From NCBI GenBank assembly GCA_027946365.1, contig JAPEUQ010000003.1, forward strand, positions 1,736,001-1,800,000: a stretch of DNA of 64,000 nucleotides. Direction: 5' to 3'. The notes beneath the pieces are model-generated. The model was given only the letters and a program-made list of their open reading frames with translations. It made no database searches and was not told the DNA's origin. This document shows, in pieces, positions 20,909 to 31,201 of this stretch. This DNA comes from Kalmusia sp. IMI 367209. Its lineage: Eukaryota; Ascomycota; Dothideomycetes; Pleosporales; Didymosphaeriaceae. Position numbers and translations under genes: made by a program. Positions within the stretch are counted from its first letter, which is position 1. Every line of letters begins with the position of its first letter.

Positions 20909-22659
20909 GAGGAGAGGGTGTGACACTTTCTAATGCCGATATAGCTGGCGTATGGCGTTGGTAGAATACCCCAAATGCACGCATTTTCTTGCTGCCCTCA
21001 CTTTGATGTCGTTCCGCATATTGTATAACCAAAGTCAATACATCGTGGTGGCCGAAACCTTTTTGAAACTCGTTTACGATAAATTGAATCTGTTTGTACG
21101 TAAAACACGAAGAAAAAAATTGTAAATATTCGACAAGTGTGAGAAACTTTCCGTTCGTTACTTTACTAAATTCCCAATGGATATCATTAGGGACTATGTC
21201 ATGTACACCCTAGGCTATCGCTGTACACGATGTATCGTCATAGTTACCCTCCTCTTCTTGTATCCCAAAACTAGCAGAGCCTTCTACCTAATTTCTTCCC
21301 AGCCTCCAAGGACGTTGCTGCTTGCTGGAACCCGGAGCATCGCTTGACGATGTTTTTCGCGTTCTTGACGAAATTGCATAAGGAATTTTAGGGAAACTGG
21401 AGGTGTCTTTGTGGTGAGCTGGGTGTGAACGAGAAGAAGCGACCAATGAAAAGATACATGGTGAACCCCAGCCCACCGAGACAAGAATGGCGACAATGGG
21501 TTACTTTGCTATCAAGCTCGATATCCTGTGGAGTGTCAGCGATATGAAGTGAGGCTTGCAGTGGGGGAGGCTTGCGACGCACAACAAGTTTAGAGTTTTG
21601 TTTTTGTGGCGTCAGGAGCCGTGACCTTGAGGTGGCCATGCCCTTGTCGTAGATCTAAGCACCTCGGTTTTGAGTTGTATTTCAGAGCACCTATGTCTTG
21701 GAGGAGGCGTTGGTTTGGGGTGTCTGTCGGGCTGTACCCCGCTATATAGCTTAGCCGGTCAGACTTTGTGGAGGCCGCCGCATCTTGTGAGAAAGTTAGC
21801 AGTGTACAGTATCAACTACGTGACTCTGCCTACCCCTATGCCGATGAAGGTGCGAGCTGTGGATGAAGGCAATGACGAGACTCGAACAATGGGACGGCAG
21901 CCAAGCTTTGTATAGAGCCTCTCGACATGTGCAGTGTTAGCTCAGCCGGCTGGCTTTGGAAGGTGTTGCAGCGGAGTGAGGAAATCATATTCAGTCAAGG
22001 CCACCGCTAAACCGAATCGGGAGGCAGTGATAAGCAAGAAATCAGGTTTTAGGGACGAGGAAGGCGCGGCGCCGTCAAGATTTGGTGGTAAAGAATAATC
22101 CATATACGCCGAGATATTTCTGGCGAGATCTTAAGTAGATTAGGTGGTAAGGTTCAATTGGCCAAGATTCCTAATAAGTGACAGTTTACTATTAGAACAT
22201 AGGGATCAGCATAATTTCGGACATACTTCTGCTTTGAAGGAGCTCTACTAGTACACTGTGGGTCATTATAGTCCATCACTTTTCGTACTAATCGATTCTC
22301 ATAGATTCGCATACTTAATTTTCATAAAGTAAATAAGAACGAATCCTCCCAGGGTATCGCAGACTATGAACGCCAGTAAATGCAGAGAAGCTCCACTTGC
22401 TTCTTACATTGGAAGCCACAATTACTTTGCCAGAATCGGCAGTATGCTCAAACCGCACGTCCGGCACTTAAAAGACCAAGACGCTACAATGCTACCCAGA
22501 ACGAAACTCCACATTGACGATTTTGGAATCAGGACAACCCAAATCCGCAAGACGCGGCAGAACGCTCTGAAGATACCGACGGACCACAGCACACATGATC
22601 CTCCTACTTCGTGATGGAACACTCGCGTGCCCGCGCTGGTGCTTCCAGTGCCTGTAGGC
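20909..22659. other. Intergenic stretch, nothing supported
   Basis: Several short frames exist but none shows a domain. Two fragments resemble a tRNA D-arm (near 21,745 and 21,935), but no matching T-arm on the same strand could be found. Confidence 0.45.
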
Positions 22660-23328
22660 TCACACAATGATCTCACCAGAATCCAAGGACCAAGACTTTC
22701 CCATGATCAGATAGTCAGATTTGACAATTCTGCGCCTCACTTCTCGATCTGGAGGTGTCGCCTGGTCTTTCACGTACCCCATGTTCTCGTATGCCTTGAT
22801 AGCGCCCTTGTTGCTCCTGAAGACCGTCAACATGGTCTTGTTGATGCCAACCATCTGTGCCATGGCTTCCACCGTGGAGACAAGCCACTTGCCCATCCCC
22901 ATACCACGAAACTTCTCCCCAATGTGTACCTCGTAGATGTATATGACGTTTCGGTCTTGGTGTGGCGCATCGTCGAAGGTGATCATGAAAGAGATGAATC
23001 CGATAATATCTGTGGGAACACTGGGTGCGAAGGTCTCTTTGGAGCCGGGGGCAGCGCGAATTAAGAGATACACCATGTTCCGATCCGACATCTCGTGTCT
23101 CTTGGCTCGAGCATGCCAGCCAATGCTTGACGCTTTGTACGCCACCATGGAGGTGTGCCGCACGATAGCAAGGCAATCCTCGAGGACGTCATTGGAGAGC
23201 TCGCATGCACGGTGTAGTTCGAGCTTGACGTCGACTATACCTTCTGTACGGCCCTGGTGGTGCGCCCACACTGCCGCTAGAGCATCATTGTTCCAGTCTC
23301 GCATGATCTGCGAAGGCGGGAGCGACAT
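22660..23328 (-). CDS. nat4: N-alpha-acetyltransferase 40 / Nat4-like (histone H4/H2A N-terminal acetyltransferase)
   Basis: This GNAT domain matches the NatD family. The family KLELHRACELSNDVLEDCLA segment and the GWHARAKRHEM motif are followed by a strand with DIIGFISFMITFD, then YIYEVHIGEKFRGMGMGKWL. That last segment has the acetyl-CoA pyrophosphate loop (R-G-M-G-M-G) after the conserved Y-x-YEV. Next is KTMLTVFRSNKGAIKAYENM, matching the family MLTVFxxNxxA. Nat4 acetylates the N-terminal Ser of histones H4 and H2A. The frame is open to 23,454 but contains no ATG upstream of 23,328 (MSLPPSQIMRDWNN), which is used here (222 aa). A basic start at 23,607 (MRRNARAKSRMSRK) would suit a nuclear protein, but I found no splice that joins it in frame, so the N-terminus is uncertain. 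It is divergent from the LYR gene. Confidence 0.8.
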   Translation of the reverse strand: MSLPPSQIMRDWNNDALAAVWAHHQGRTEGIVDVKLELHRACELSNDVLEDCLAIVRHTSMVAYKASSIGWHARAKRHEMSDRNMVYLLIRAAPGSKETFAPSVPTDIIGFISFMITFDDAPHQDRNVIYIYEVHIGEKFRGMGMGKWLVSTVEAMAQMVGINKTMLTVFRSNKGAIKAYENMGYVKDQATPPDREVRRRIVKSDYLIMGKSWSLDSGEIIV

Positions 23329-23822
23329 GGGGATAAAGACACTTGGGTAGACAAGGGAAAGCTTCTGCGAACCGTATGATCTCTTGCTTTCCACGGGAGG
23401 GTGCTCTTCGGCCGGTGGGGTCGTCGGAGAAGCTGGAGATGCGGCACAAAAGGCGTGGGCTTGACGTCCTCGTCGTCGAAATGGATCTTTGAGGTAAGCA
23501 GGGAAGCTCGGACGATGCGGTTCTTAGCGATGAAGAGTTTACAAGATTGTAGAGACCGCAAGTAGCTTTCGTGACATCCTCGATTTGGCCCGAGCATTGC
23601 GACGCATCGTGGAGGCTAGCCGCCGTGGGGTGTGCGGCAGCGGTGGGCCGGAAACACGCGTTTTAGGGAAAGCGGGAACGCGTCTTTATTCTGCAGAACC
23701 AGCGCGCCCTACACCTCGGTTCGAACAGCCGACTGACGAAAGCATATCATCAACTCTCGGACGCTGAGTCACCCCTGAATACTTTCACAATACACAGTAC
23801 TGCGACGTGGACACAAGATACA
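23329..23822. promoter_or_regulatory. Divergent promoter region between Nat4-like and LYR genes
   Basis: Two genes start in opposite directions with 494 bases between the chosen ATGs, or about 215 if Nat4 starts at 23,607. They probably share a bidirectional promoter. No specific element was identified. Confidence 0.4.
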
Positions 23823-24199
23823 ATGAATATCAGCAGCCGGAGCTTTGCTACCGTTGTGAGAGCCGCCCCCAGCCGATTACGATCACGAGGCAAGAATCCA
23901 GTCGGCCTGGACCATTTCATTCAGAGGCAACGCGCGCTGGCACTTTGGAAGGAGATCTTACGAAGTACAGCATCAATTTCAGACCTGGGAACGAGACAGG
24001 ACATGCGCCAGTTTGCTCGAACAGAGTTTGAACGGCACCGCCACGCCACAGATATCAGTCACATTCGATTCCTCATATCTGTACGTCTATTCTCCACAAC
24101 GCTCTTAAACCGGCTGACAACGACCGCTAGACCGGTAAAACGCAATTTGAGACCATGAAAACCTCACTCGTCAACTCGGGCATTCTCACCAGTTTTTGA
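23823..24199 (+). CDS. LYR-motif mitochondrial protein (LYRM2-like), 108 aa
   Basis: Exons 23,823-24,080 and 24,131-24,199 are joined over a 50-nt phase-0 intron (GTACGT...TAG). The N-terminus (MNISSRSFATVVRAAPSRLR) is a typical mitochondrial presequence. The core follows the Complex1_LYR pattern: LDHFIQRQRALALWKEILRS; then FARTEFERHRHATD and IRFLISTGKTQFETM. This is closest in layout to LYRM2, an assembly factor of mitochondrial respiratory complex I. The signature tripeptide is L-W-K instead of L-Y-R. Length and order match the family. Adapter function through acyl-ACP/Nfs1 binding is family knowledge, not shown here. Confidence 0.85.
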
Positions 24200-24638
24200 G
24201 AGCATAGGCGTCTCCAAACAATATTGCCGCGATTCATTTGTAGGGCTGAGCAGCCCGTTACTGACTCGCATTTAGCGCGGGGCTTACGATGCGGAATCAC
24301 GCTCTTATGCCTTTCTTAGAGCCACCAGGCACTCCTCATCAGCCAATTTTGCATGCTGCTAGATGTGTCACTTTCAGGGAACCATTCCTGCCATATTAGC
24401 TAATTCAATTGAGATCATCGCCTTACAAGTCGTCGAAGTCTCCTCCTAAGATAGTCTCGCCCATAACCACTTCACGGATTGGTATCTTCGCCCCGCAGGC
24501 CTGTCCGCTCAATATTAAGGGTACTTTAGGCGAGTTGATCTACATTTACCTGGGCATTCCATCTGGCCGAATTGCTTGTCTCGATCGCTACGTTCCGCGC
24601 CTGGATCTGAGAATCGACTCTAAGGTCTCGACCGATCG
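24200..24638. other. Intergenic, promoter side of the monooxygenase gene
   Basis: No gene recognised in these 439 bases between two plus-strand genes. Confidence 0.4.
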
Positions 24639-26959
24639 ATGAAGTCTGTCCTTATCGTGGGCGGTGGTCCAGCTGGTCTTGTTGCAGCCAAAACACTTCT
24701 GCAACATGCGAGCGGTACAACATTCAAGGTAACACTGTTCGAAGCAGCCGAAAGAGTGGGTGGCATGTGGAGGTCTTTGCCGGGCGAACAAGGCGAGAAA
24801 TGCAGCCCGCATATGCGCACAAATTTGTATGTGCTACATCAGGGTATATGATGAGATCACTAACGTGCCCTAGAAGCCGCTTCACTGTAGCCTTTCCAGA
24901 CTTGGCGTGGGGGTCGGTCGATTTGTCGGAGGGGGCGAAGACATCTGGACCGCCGCCGATGTTCCCACAGGCATGGCAAGTCGGTCGATATCTAGAAACT
25001 TACGCTAGAAAGTATCTCACACCCGATATTATTCGTTTGAATCGACGTGTGATAGCTGCAGATTTCAGAGAGAACGATAAATCCGGAACATGGGAGGTCA
25101 CTTCTATCGATCACATCACGCAGCAAGAATCGAAGGAGTCTTTCGACTACCTGATTGTAGCGAGCGGCTTTTTCCATCGAGCTGGGTCGAGTGTACGTCG
25201 AAGCCAGATTCACGAAGATGCTGCGGATAGAATCCTGCATTCTACACAATTTCGAAACGTCGCTTCGTTCTCAGATAAGCCAGGAAAAGTCGTAGTCATT
25301 GGTGGCGGCATCAGTGCCTCTGAAGCTGCCGCTACCGCAGCCTTCCAGATATCCACTGCAAGACATTCGCCTGGGAAGAAGCCTGCATGGGCAAATAGCA
25401 AAGTCTACCACGTTTTTGATCGGCCTTTCTATACCCTGCCCCGATATTTACCTCAAGATCCATATAACCCAGCTATCCAGGGTTTTAGACTGTCGCCTCA
25501 CTTTCTTCCGCTAGATCTGATTCTCTACAACATTAGCCGGAGAGCTGAAGGCCCAATTACTGCCTCCATTGGTCAGATTACCCCAGAGAAGGCCGCGAAG
25601 GGCCACGAGTTCATTAGGTCTTTGCTAGGTGGTGACCAGCGTGCGACTGGACGGATGGAGCTTGTGTACAAACCAGACAAGGTCCGATATCCTGCTTATA
25701 CCGGCATATCTGACATGTATGCGGAATTCGTGCGAGATGGATTGATCGTTCCCGTGCAGGGTCGCGTCAACAGTATTGCGCAGACAGTCGGGCCGGGCCT
25801 TTCAGTAGACGTTGTTTCCAGGGAACCATGGGTCAACGCCGATCAACAGGTTAGTAACCCACGACTCTCGACCTTGCGTCTGAAGGCGCTAATTGTGTAA
25901 CAGGACACATCCAGCCTAGATGATGTGACAGGTATAATTGAAGCCACAGGATTTCAATCGCACCTCGAGTATCTCTCCGATGATGTCAGGCGAGCTCTAG
26001 ACTACGATCCGCAATGTCGTCGTGTCCCTTTTCTGCTATCGCGTGGCTCAATTTTCAATACCCAGGTGCCACGGTTAGCCTTCGTCGGCTTTTATGAAGG
26101 CCCGTATTGGGGTATCATGGATTTGCAAGCCCAAATCATTGCGCAATGTTGGTCCGCTGAAGACGGGCAGGCAGAAAAGGCAGACGTAACTGATGCTCGT
26201 TCGGTCCGGCAGTCGATCAAGGACCGGGCCCTGGATATTGGACAATTCTGGATGGCTGACTATGTGGGCTTGGTCGAGGAATTTGCACGAAGCGTTGGTT
26301 TACAGCGTGACGATTCGGTCTTCGGCCAAGGTGGACCACTCTTCCCGTCTCGGTACCAGGACGAAACCCGAAACAAGGAGGCTTCAGTCGTGGTTCGAGA
26401 AGTCGCAAGCGTATTGGAAAGGTCGGAGAAGGAAGGACTCTATGTCGCAGCTGCTGCGTTCCGGGGTATGCAGGGCATATGGACGATCTTAAGGAAAATT
26501 GACTCGAAGTATTCTGCAATGCCTAGTGGCTCGTTCAAAGGTACTGCACACTTCCACCCACGAAAACCCACGGATACCACCTACTCAGCGGAATACTTGT
26601 ACGTTGAACAAGGTACATTGACCATGGACAACGGCATGTCTTTTCCAGCAACGCGTCGTTACGTTTACCGGTACAACGAGCACACCGACACCATCACCGC
26701 ATGGTTCGCGGACGAGGATGGCCTGACTACCAGCAATTTGTTCAACACCTGGGAATTCTACTCTCCAGATGACACGTATCATGGATGGCTTGCGCAAGGC
26801 CATCACTGGTGTACTCCAGATACGTATAAAAGCAACTGCGAGTTTCGCTTCAGAGGTGCTAGCCTGGAAACTTTTGGAATCACTTATAACGTCACAGGCC
26901 CTAAGAAGGACTACAGCCACGAGTCATGGTATAGTCGGCCAGTGTTAGGTAGCGCGTAA
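24639..26959 (+). CDS. FAD-dependent (FMO-type) monooxygenase fused to a DUF6314 domain, 739 aa
   Basis: Three exons (24,639-24,826; 24,874-25,849; 25,904-26,959) are joined by introns of 47 and 54 nt; both splices restore conserved sequence and keep frame. Residues 1-15 are the FAD-binding fold (SVLIVGGGPAGLVAAK), followed by AERVGGMWRSLPG as in flavin monooxygenases. A second dinucleotide fold (GKVVVIGGGISASEAAATAA) lies near residue 210 for NADPH. ATGF (IIEATGFQSHL) marks the late FMO motif. From about residue 595 a second domain begins (GSFKGTAHFHPRKPTDTTYS; AEYLYVEQGTL) and ends with the hallmark TGPKKDYSHESWYSR, matching DUF6314. The domain order suggests substrate binding or a linked step by the C-terminal domain. 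The substrate is unknown. No biosynthetic cluster is visible around it. Confidence 0.85.
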
Positions 26960-28632
26960 GGTGGACAGCATCTGACGATGCGATTCGAAAAGCAAACAGT
27001 AGTGGAATACTATCACAGAACGCAAGTTTCAAGACAAGGTTCTTCTGTAATACACATCCTGAAACAACTTGCTGCCTGCTTCGTCGACCTATTGCAGAGC
27101 CAGCCTCTAGTCTCTTGCCGCGGATAGGTAGTGCTGCCTCCAGGTTTGTTGCTGCAGTGTCACCTTGGCACATCGTATCAAGTTGTGTCGACGGTGTCCG
27201 AAAGATACAGAGCATGGATCTTGCCATCGTATCTCAGCCGACCCTCAGGGCACCGTTGCAACACGACAAACGTTGCGAAAGTCCACCTGTTGAGTATACA
27301 AATTTTCTCGCCACTGTCTCACCATAGTGGCGTTTATGAGGCCTCTAGATTATCGACAGCGTGGTCAATTATCTCACTGTTTATCACCGCAAGACACCTC
27401 TTATCTCAACCTCATGGCAGTGAAGATCTGTGACAAACCTTGTTATTTCTTGGCAACACGCTATTAAGAGACAGAATAAGTCTCAAACCAAGTGCTATTG
27501 GCGCTGTAACAGTTGTAAGACCTCGCTATCCCAAGCACCTCATCAAACCAATGCCAAGTCTTTCGAGAAGGCGCCCTGGGATTGCCTACGGTGGCTGCAA
27601 CCCCTTGCGGATATGATATTGTGCAATCATGTGCCCAGATGGTCTTTACAAGTTATGAATTACGCTAGCGAGCTAACTTGTCTTTAGGATCTGTTCAATA
27701 TACCGCTTCGATTGTTTTGACCGCCATGTAGAAATTAATCATTATCGTAGTATTGTTGCGGTGGCTGCATCGATGTTCGTCTCACACATATTTCCCAACG
27801 TGGAACAATAACGGCTCTCATCGAATTGTCATACTCGCCCACGCTGACGAGTACGACAGAACGAGGAAGAACAGCAGCAATGGAACGTCAGCTCCGTGAG
27901 TTGTAACCCAGAGCTGCCCGTCCGTTGGTTCTATGCACAACCGAAATCCTTTCAGCTATACCAGGATGTTCACAAGCTGCATGCATGGTGTACGTCAACT
28001 AATAGGCTCCGTCTCCAACTTTCCTCCCTAACACGTTACCTTGCATACGTCCACCTACCCCAAATAGTGTTGGAATGTCCACTTTAGCACCCTCTAAAAT
28101 ACTCTATCAGTATTTCATCTCGGCTATTGGGTAACTGGCCTCCACCGTGGAATGTGATTCACACGAGGTCTGACTTACAGCTCCGTCGTACCACACTCAC
28201 CGCTCTGATGCACAGGGCTTATCACTTCCAGATCTAGCAGCAAGTGCTAACTTTCCGCTGGCGTTTCTTCGGCTTGTCAATCTGCTCTGCGGTCTGCCAA
28301 AGGAGACAGGTAGAGTTTTAGATACACAGCTCCGTAGTACGGAGGTTGAGCGTACAAATCGAAGATGTTGCAAATCTTGTGGAAATTGGTAGAAGTTTGG
28401 TACCGAGATCTGCGAAGGCTCAACCTATTTAAGAAGCATTTGGAGACTGTTGAACAGCGTGTATCCACTACTTGAGGAGAGGCAGAGCTCTATCGCAATC
28501 GTTTCCCATCGGACCGGACTCTCCACATTTCTTTTCTGAAAGGCATATCTCACCAGCTGACCGCATTTCTCTTGAGTCAACAGCATTAACAACGCACGCG
28601 CCCTTGCCAGTTTCCATAACGCCTCATCGAAC
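26960..28632. other. Intergenic stretch, nothing recognised
   Basis: Only short frames without domain similarity on either strand. No repeat or RNA gene seen. Confidence 0.5.
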
Positions 28633-29344
28633 ATGAAATTCGCCTACTTATTGCCGTGTGTCTTTGCTGCGGTGGTGTTGAGTGGGCCAGCGAAGAGGGA
28701 TTGCCCCAATACAGAGTGTTATAATGGTACAAATGGCTGTGGGGTTGCTTTTGGTGGGTGAGTTATTTATCTCTTTTCGCGTCTTGGAGTACCTCGTACC
28801 CTACTATAAGCCTTGGGCCTCAACTGTCTGTCTCGAGTGCATAAAGAGAAATCAAGGGTCGCTAATCTTCCTCTTGCAGATGTTGGGATGACTGTTCTCT
28901 CGGAGTCAATGAGCGTCCAACGTTCATCGCGCCACCGTGTGACGACACAGCCCTTGTCCTCACAGCCGCGGCTACGGCAACAACCATCCCACCTGATGTC
29001 ACTTCGGCGCCTGATGCGCTTCCCCTTACGGCAACAAGCACTTGTTGGTCCGGCCATACAATTTGCATTGATTACATGCAATACTGTGGAAATGGGTCAC
29101 GCATGTACGGAGGGTGAGTCACTGGCACTTGTATCAAGAGGAAGCTCACTATAGCTGACTAAATATCGGCAGGTGTCACGATGCGTGTTCGTCCTCCAAA
29201 GTGTACACGGCACCACTGTGTACGCTGCCATCAGCATCGGGTAGGGAAGTAGTGCTCACAAGCACGAAGACACGAAAGGCCGCTGCCACAAGGGGGGCAT
29301 GCAAGAATGAGAAGGCTTTTATGTGTGCCCCCCTCGGATGGTGA
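28633..29344 (+). CDS. Secreted Cys-rich protein with a duplicated 6-Cys module, 176 aa
   Basis: Exons 28,633-28,757, 28,880-29,113 and 29,173-29,344 are joined by two GTGAGT introns (122 and 59 nt), both phase 2. The signal peptide MKFAYLLPCVFAAVVLSGPA is followed directly by a dibasic KR, a possible Kex2 site. Module A is C-x4-C-x6-C-G-x5-C-x3-C-x14-C. Module B is C-x6-C-x6-C-G-x8-C-x3-C-x10-C. Both contain the segment GG-C before C-x3-C (FGGC-WDDC and YGGC-HDAC) and a P-x-C ending (PPC, PLC). The intron in each module falls in the codon just before that Gly-Cys junction, at the same phase. A Thr/Ala/Pro-rich linker separates the modules. A short tail (C-x7-C) ends the protein. A wall- or host-interaction role is possible but unproven. 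Confidence 0.7.
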
Positions 29345-30458
29345 TGCCCTACATCCATTTGCCCACACTTCGATCAGGAGGTCGATCTTTTGTTATTCGC
29401 GTTTACTAAGGATTCCTAGCGTTGTGTTTCTTGTCTCCTTCTTTATCTCGGTTGCGTTTGTGCTTGTACCTTCGCTTCGAGTTTCCTCGGTTTTTCTTCA
29501 CCTTTGTGTGTTGCAGTCCTGGTATGACTGCTCCACACTCAACAGTATTGGTTGAGCTTGGTATATGAGTACACTGCCTTCAAGCTCGGGCTTTGACTGG
29601 ATTCGATAACTCTCTCTCTACGTATATCTATTAGATATGTTCTTATATACTCTCCTTATGTCTTTAAAAAAAAATTTGACACCGGAGACTCGTAACGCGC
29701 AGACAATTGTATATTTAATCACCAACGAAAATGCAACCTATGGGTGTAAAATAGCTTTGTCTAGAGATTATAATCATGTGACGGGCGCTCATCAGCTGTC
29801 ACCATCCCAACTGCCCTTTCTGTCCTACACGGCCATTTTGTTGCCTTCAACTCTCCATACTCTTTCTCAATTCCTCTATTCCGCTTTTTTGTCCTAGTTC
29901 TCATTTTTCACAGCATCGATGAGCTCCATCATAATTCTGCATGGGACCAAATGCTGTGAGGAAATTCCCTGACCCTGATAGAGGCGTTGTATTAGCGTCC
30001 AATCGTCTCCCTCTTTTTTCTGCTCGCATTTGTGATAGTATGCGACAAACTATTTAATATGAGGCTCATATTCATACAGGCTGTAGCCTTCTTTCCTGAG
30101 CTAACTTCTATGAAATATCTTGATACTAGAACTTGGCATAATCTTTCTATATACAACTTGAAATCGGTTTGCGTGTCAAATATTCCAGGACAACTCGTAG
30201 GACTGTGATATGTGGTTCCTTCATTGCTGTCTCCTACAAAAGCGTGTCATAACTCTCCGATGTCTTTCCTCTCTAATCAGACCAGTACACCCTTCACGAT
30301 CAAATGGAGATGCTTTCCCAATGAGACTCTCAGGAAGTGCAGGTGTGACCCCAGATCCTTCGCCGCTATCAACATCAGATCCTCCCGAAAAAAGCGACGG
30401 TGATACTTTCTGCAGTCCGCCTGCAGATTTCACTACGAAAGTCGTAGCTTCCCCTACG
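29345..30458. other. Intergenic stretch, nothing recognised
   Basis: Pyrimidine-rich sequence and short frames only. The end includes the region downstream of the broken cutinase. Confidence 0.45.
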
Positions 30459-31201
30459 TTAAGAATATACGTCAGGTGTGACTGTCACTATATATTCTCC
30501 ATCGCAGGTCTTATCATTCTTATGGCATAAGGTTTTCGTCTTAGAAGCATAGATTTGGCCTGCTGGACTTCCATTTTTTGGGTCACCAAAGATGACTGCA
30601 GAACGAATGAAAGAAACCTCGTCGGTGGGAAGCATGGCGGCTGCATTGTGGACGAGTTGACCACCTTGACTGCACCATTAATTATTTGACGAAGACATAT
30701 ATAAGGGGAGAGCAAGGTACCTATATCCTGAAAATATTAATGAAGTATTTGCGCAACTACTCTTTGCCATTGCAACTAAGCCTGCCATCGCCCTACTTCC
30801 GTCCGCGTCTCCGCCAGTAAGAGAACCTTCGACACTGGCAGCGTAGTCTACACCTTGAACTGCAAGATTGTCTACACCGACAGCCAGTCCAAGTGCCAAT
30901 GCAAAGGGGGGCCCTACTAGTGTGCCCATATTCCCCTCCTCAGTCGTTCCCCGCGCAAAAAGCAGGGTCCATGGCTTGCAAACAGCATTCATGATATCGT
31001 TTTGAGTTTTAGAACCGAGGGAAGTAGAGTGCAAAAACGAGAGCCGGTGTTGATTTGGGTCTAAAGAGGCTGAAGCTGGTAGAGGCGCGAGAACGAGACC
31101 AGTTGCTCTTGGGAAATGTCGCCGAGAGGAAGACGAGAAATCGGAGGCATCGCGGCAACCGCGTATGAAAGTAAAGCACTAGTCATAGAAAGCTTTATCA
31201 T
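30459..31201 (-). pseudogene. Cutinase (CE5) gene, frameshifted and truncated
   Basis: A start at 31,201 gives a signal-like MIKLSMTSALLSYAVAAMPP. The cutinase body follows in another frame: LGSKTQNDIMNAVCKPW, LFARGTTEEGNMGTLVGPPF, NLAVQGVDYAASVEG. A 51-nt intron (30,720-30,670) then restores SGYSQGGQ with the nucleophile Ser, followed by VIFGDPKNG and the C-H-x-N-D-x-x-C segment with the catalytic Asp. No acceptable intron reconciles the signal frame with the body, so a frameshift lies near 31,070-31,090. The frame stops at 30,459 just where the family has the P-H-L-x-Y catalytic His (here PDVYS and stop), and the last 20-25 residues are missing. Intact cutinases hydrolyse plant cutin outside the cell. 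A sequencing error could explain the frameshift but not both defects easily. Confidence 0.75.

Noticed and set aside
21720..21990. tRNA D-arm-like stretches (tagcttagccgg, tagctcagccgg)
   Set aside because: No T-arm or acceptor partner on the same strand at a fitting distance; the one T-arm-like sequence nearby is on the opposite strand.
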